Shown here: piece by piece, positions 6,583 to 8,137 of the stretch
Layout: each line of letters starts with the position of its first letter
Position numbering within the stretch: the stretch's first letter is position 1
From: Chromatiaceae bacterium
GTDB lineage: Bacteria > Pseudomonadota > Gammaproteobacteria > Chromatiales > Chromatiaceae
NCBI GenBank assembly: GCA_016938795.1
Contig: JAFGTZ010000362.1
Location: 1 to 8,137, forward strand
Direction: 5' to 3'
DNA: 8,137 bases
Position numbers and translations under genes: made by a program
Notes under the pieces: model-generated
The model's database searches: none
Seen by the model: only the letters and a program-made list of their open reading frames with translations
Told to the model about the DNA's origin: nothing

Positions 6583-6598
6583 TGTGACGCGCATCACA
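6583..6598 (+). promoter_or_regulatory. CRP-type palindrome upstream of the symporter
   Basis: TGTGACGCGCATCACA is a perfect TGTGA-N6-TCACA match to the CRP core consensus. It ends 28 bases before the symporter ATG and lies just downstream of a -10-like TATTTT (6567-6572) and the palindrome GGCGCGCGCC (6573-6582). A CRP/Vfr-like protein is the expected ligand. The position is too close to the start codon for classical activation, so repression or an RNA hairpin in the leader are alternatives. Confidence 0.55.
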
Positions 6599-6616
6599 AC
6601 AACAACCTGACATTCC

Positions 6617-6622
6617 TGGGGG
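6617..6622 (+). promoter_or_regulatory. Shine-Dalgarno of the symporter gene
   Basis: A run of six G followed by ACC leads into the ATG at 6627-6629, with four bases between run and codon. This is a usable though unusual G-only site and supports the chosen start. Confidence 0.5.
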
Positions 6623-6626
6623 GACC

Positions 6627-8137
6627 ATGTCCGCAACACCCGAACTGGGCTGGGTCGATATCCTCGTCATTCTGGCCTATCTGCTTGCCACTGCCTATCT
6701 CGGCTGGCTGGGTTACCGGGGCACCCGCTCGGCGGCCGATTTTCTGGTCGGCGACCGCTCGGCGCATCCCGTCATCATGGCCATTTCCTATGGCGCCACC
6801 TTCATCTCGACCGCCGCCATCGTCGGCTTCGGCGGGGTAGCCGGGCTCTTCGGCATGAGCCTGCTGTGGCTGACCTTTCTCAACATCACGGTCGGCATCC
6901 TCATCGCCTTTATCTTTCTTGGCGAACCCACCCGACGCCTTGGCCATCATCTTGGCGCCCACACCTTCCCCGAGCTGCTCGGGCGGCGTTATCAAAGCCG
7001 CGCCATCCAGATCTTTGCCGGGGCGCTCATCTTTCTCTTCATGCCGCTCTACTCGGCCGCCGTCATGACCGGCGGGAGCGTCTTTGCCGCCACCCAGTTC
7101 GGTATCGACTTCGAGGTGGCGCTGCTGATCTTCGCGCTCATCACCGCCGCCTATGTGATTCCCGGCGGGCTCAAGGCGGTGATGTACACCGACACCCTGC
7201 AGGGCTTCATCATGGTCGCGGCCATGATCTTTCTGCTGGTGTTCACCTATTCGAGCCTTGGCGGCGTGACCGAGGCCCACCAGAAGCTCGGCGCGCTGGC
7301 CGATCTGGCGCCCGCGCCCCTGCAGGCCATCGGGCATCAGGGCTGGACCGCCATGCCGGCCTTCGGCTGGGGCGCCCAATCCTACGATCTCTGGTGGATC
7401 GTGGTGAGTTCCATCATCCTCGGGGTCGGCATCGGGGTGCTTGCCCAGCCGCAGCTTGCGGTGCGTTTCATGACGGTGCGCAGCCGGCGCGAACTCGATC
7501 GCGCGGTGCCCATCGGCGCGGTCTTCATCATGCTCATGACCGGCACGCCCTTTCTGGTCGGCAGTCTCTCGAACGCCTGGTTTGTCGAGCACGGGCCTCT
7601 GCTCAACGGACGTGTTGTGCAAGACATCGACGCCGAGCACAACAAGGCCCTGGTCGAGCTGATGCGCCAGGATGACAGCGGCGCCTGGACGCCCATCATC
7701 AGCGACAAGACCCAGACCCCGGCGCGCGCACCGCTGGTCATCGGCGAGCGCACTCAGGCCATTGATGCCGAGGGCGCGTCCTTCGAACTGGTCGCGGGCC
7801 GCTCCACTGTTGTCACCTATGTGAAGGGCGATGCCGACAGCATCATCCCGGCCTTTATCAGCGCCGCGCTGCCGCGCTGGTTCGGGCTGATCTTCTTCCT
7901 GGCCCTGCTCGCTGCGGCCATGAGCACCATGTCGAGCCAGTTTCACACCATCGGCACAGCGGCCGGGCGCGACCTCTACGAACGCCTTGGCGATCGCCAC
8001 GGCGAGCGCGAGCCGAGCCTGCTGGTGATGCGTCTGGCCGTGATGCTGGGCCTGCTGATCGCCGTCATCATCAGCTATACGGTGCGCCAGGACTATGTGG
8101 TGGCGCGCTTTACCGCCATCTTCTTCGGGCTCTGCGC
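6627..8137 (+). CDS. Sodium/solute symporter family (SSS, SLC5-like) transporter, C-terminus beyond window
   Basis: Secondary transporter of the LeuT fold, expected to take up an organic solute with Na+. 503 complete codons are present and the frame is open at the right edge. Seen: a short N-terminus then TM1 (DILVILAYLLATAYLGWLGY, about 11-30), RSAADFLVGDRS leading to TM2 with an ISYGATFISTAAIVGFGG core, the IPGGLKAVMYTDTLQGF motif (about 178-194), AQPQLAVRFM (about 273-282) and AAAMSTMSSQ (about 429-438). In the last motif S433/T434 match the Na+-binding Ser-Thr pair of PutP (S340/T341). Residues about 316-405 form a large hydrophilic insertion between two membrane segments. The family member closest in memory is the unassigned SSS group with SSQFHTMGTA-type motifs; the substrate is unknown. 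Start: ATG after a G-rich ribosome site. Regulation: a CRP-like palindrome lies 28 bases upstream. Confidence 0.93.
   Translation, partial: MSATPELGWVDILVILAYLLATAYLGWLGYRGTRSAADFLVGDRSAHPVIMAISYGATFISTAAIVGFGGVAGLFGMSLLWLTFLNITVGILIAFIFLGEPTRRLGHHLGAHTFPELLGRRYQSRAIQIFAGALIFLFMPLYSAAVMTGGSVFAATQFGIDFEVALLIFALITAAYVIPGGLKAVMYTDTLQGFIMVAAMIFLLVFTYSSLGGVTEAHQKLGALADLAPAPLQAIGHQGWTAMPAFGWGAQSYDLWWIVVSSIILGVGIGVLAQPQLAVRFMTVRSRRELDRAVPIGAVFIMLMTGTPFLVGSLSNAWFVEHGPLLNGRVVQDIDAEHNKALVELMRQDDSGAWTPIISDKTQTPARAPLVIGERTQAIDAEGASFELVAGRSTVVTYVKGDADSIIPAFISAALPRWFGLIFFLALLAAAMSTMSSQFHTIGTAAGRDLYERLGDRHGEREPSLLVMRLAVMLGLLIAVIISYTVRQDYVVARFTAIFFGLC

Larger units (their letters stand above)
6083..6626. other. 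544-bp divergent intergenic region
   Basis: I find no credible gene here. The frames that are open are Arg- and Pro-rich, have no ribosome binding site and no recognisable domain. What it holds: a small hairpin CCACG (6170-6174) / CGTGG (6180-6184); a GC dyad around a -10-like hexamer at 6197-6220; a tandem pair of TGCGCGTCGC (6237-6246 and 6249-6258); a TGTC/GACA dyad in GGTGTCAGTGACGAGACAAC; and, near the symporter, the palindrome GGCGCGCGCC (6573-6582) followed by a CRP-like site. It is long for two divergent promoters. Confidence 0.6.

Noticed and set aside
6567..6600. Sigma-54 promoter upstream of the symporter (TTGGCGCGCG followed by CCTGTGACGC)
   Set aside because: The GG and GC dinucleotides are not at the required ten-base spacing.
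6594..8000. Long minus-strand open frame (468 codons) opposite the symporter
   Set aside because: Low-complexity, His/Gly/Asp/Arg-rich translation without domain; the plus strand reads as an SSS transporter with conserved motifs.
1..8137. CRISPR array, insertion sequence, tRNA or phage attachment site
   Set aside because: There are no regularly spaced repeats, no transposase or integrase reading, no terminal inverted repeats and no cloverleaf-like sequence visible.

Overview
The window is GC-rich with strong G/C bias at third codon positions. The gene families (an M48 protease, an Aer-like chemoreceptor, hotdog thioesterases, a processive GT2 and an SSS symporter) and the poly-HAMP receptor style suggest a proteobacterium, probably a gammaproteobacterium and possibly a purple sulfur bacterium (Chromatiaceae). 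That placement is an impression from family resemblance, not a proof. I see no sign of a phage, transposon, CRISPR array, tRNA or rRNA.

Layout. (1) At the left edge, on +, is a small M48 metallopeptidase with an intact HEXXH site; its true N-terminus probably lies before the window. (2) Convergent to it, on -, is a large chemoreceptor of 893 aa. It has an Aer-type PAS at the very N-terminus, a periplasmic helical-bundle domain, HAMP, a second PAS, two further HAMP-like units and a complete methylation and signalling hairpin. (3) Divergent from the receptor, on +, is a 4HBT thioesterase resembling DHNA-CoA hydrolase (MenI type). Its stop codon lies one base from the stop of (4), a second hotdog thioesterase of the YciA/BACH type on -, which probably starts at an internal GTG with a good Shine-Dalgarno. 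(5) After a gap of about 270 bp comes a membrane-embedded family 2 glycosyltransferase of the cellulose-synthase-like/CslA type, on -. (6) A 544 bp stretch without a credible gene follows. (7) On +, running off the right edge, is a sodium/solute symporter with a large hydrophilic insertion. A perfect CRP-type palindrome sits just upstream of its start codon.

The seven genes do not form an operon. Adjacent genes alternate in strand (+ - + - - +), so each is probably transcribed from its own promoter, and I see no single pathway uniting them. The items most worth a second look are the receptor, which appears to combine a cytoplasmic redox-type PAS with a periplasmic sensor, the CRP-like site placed in the symporter leader, and the solitary glycosyltransferase. 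I do not see compelling evidence for a new multi-gene system here.
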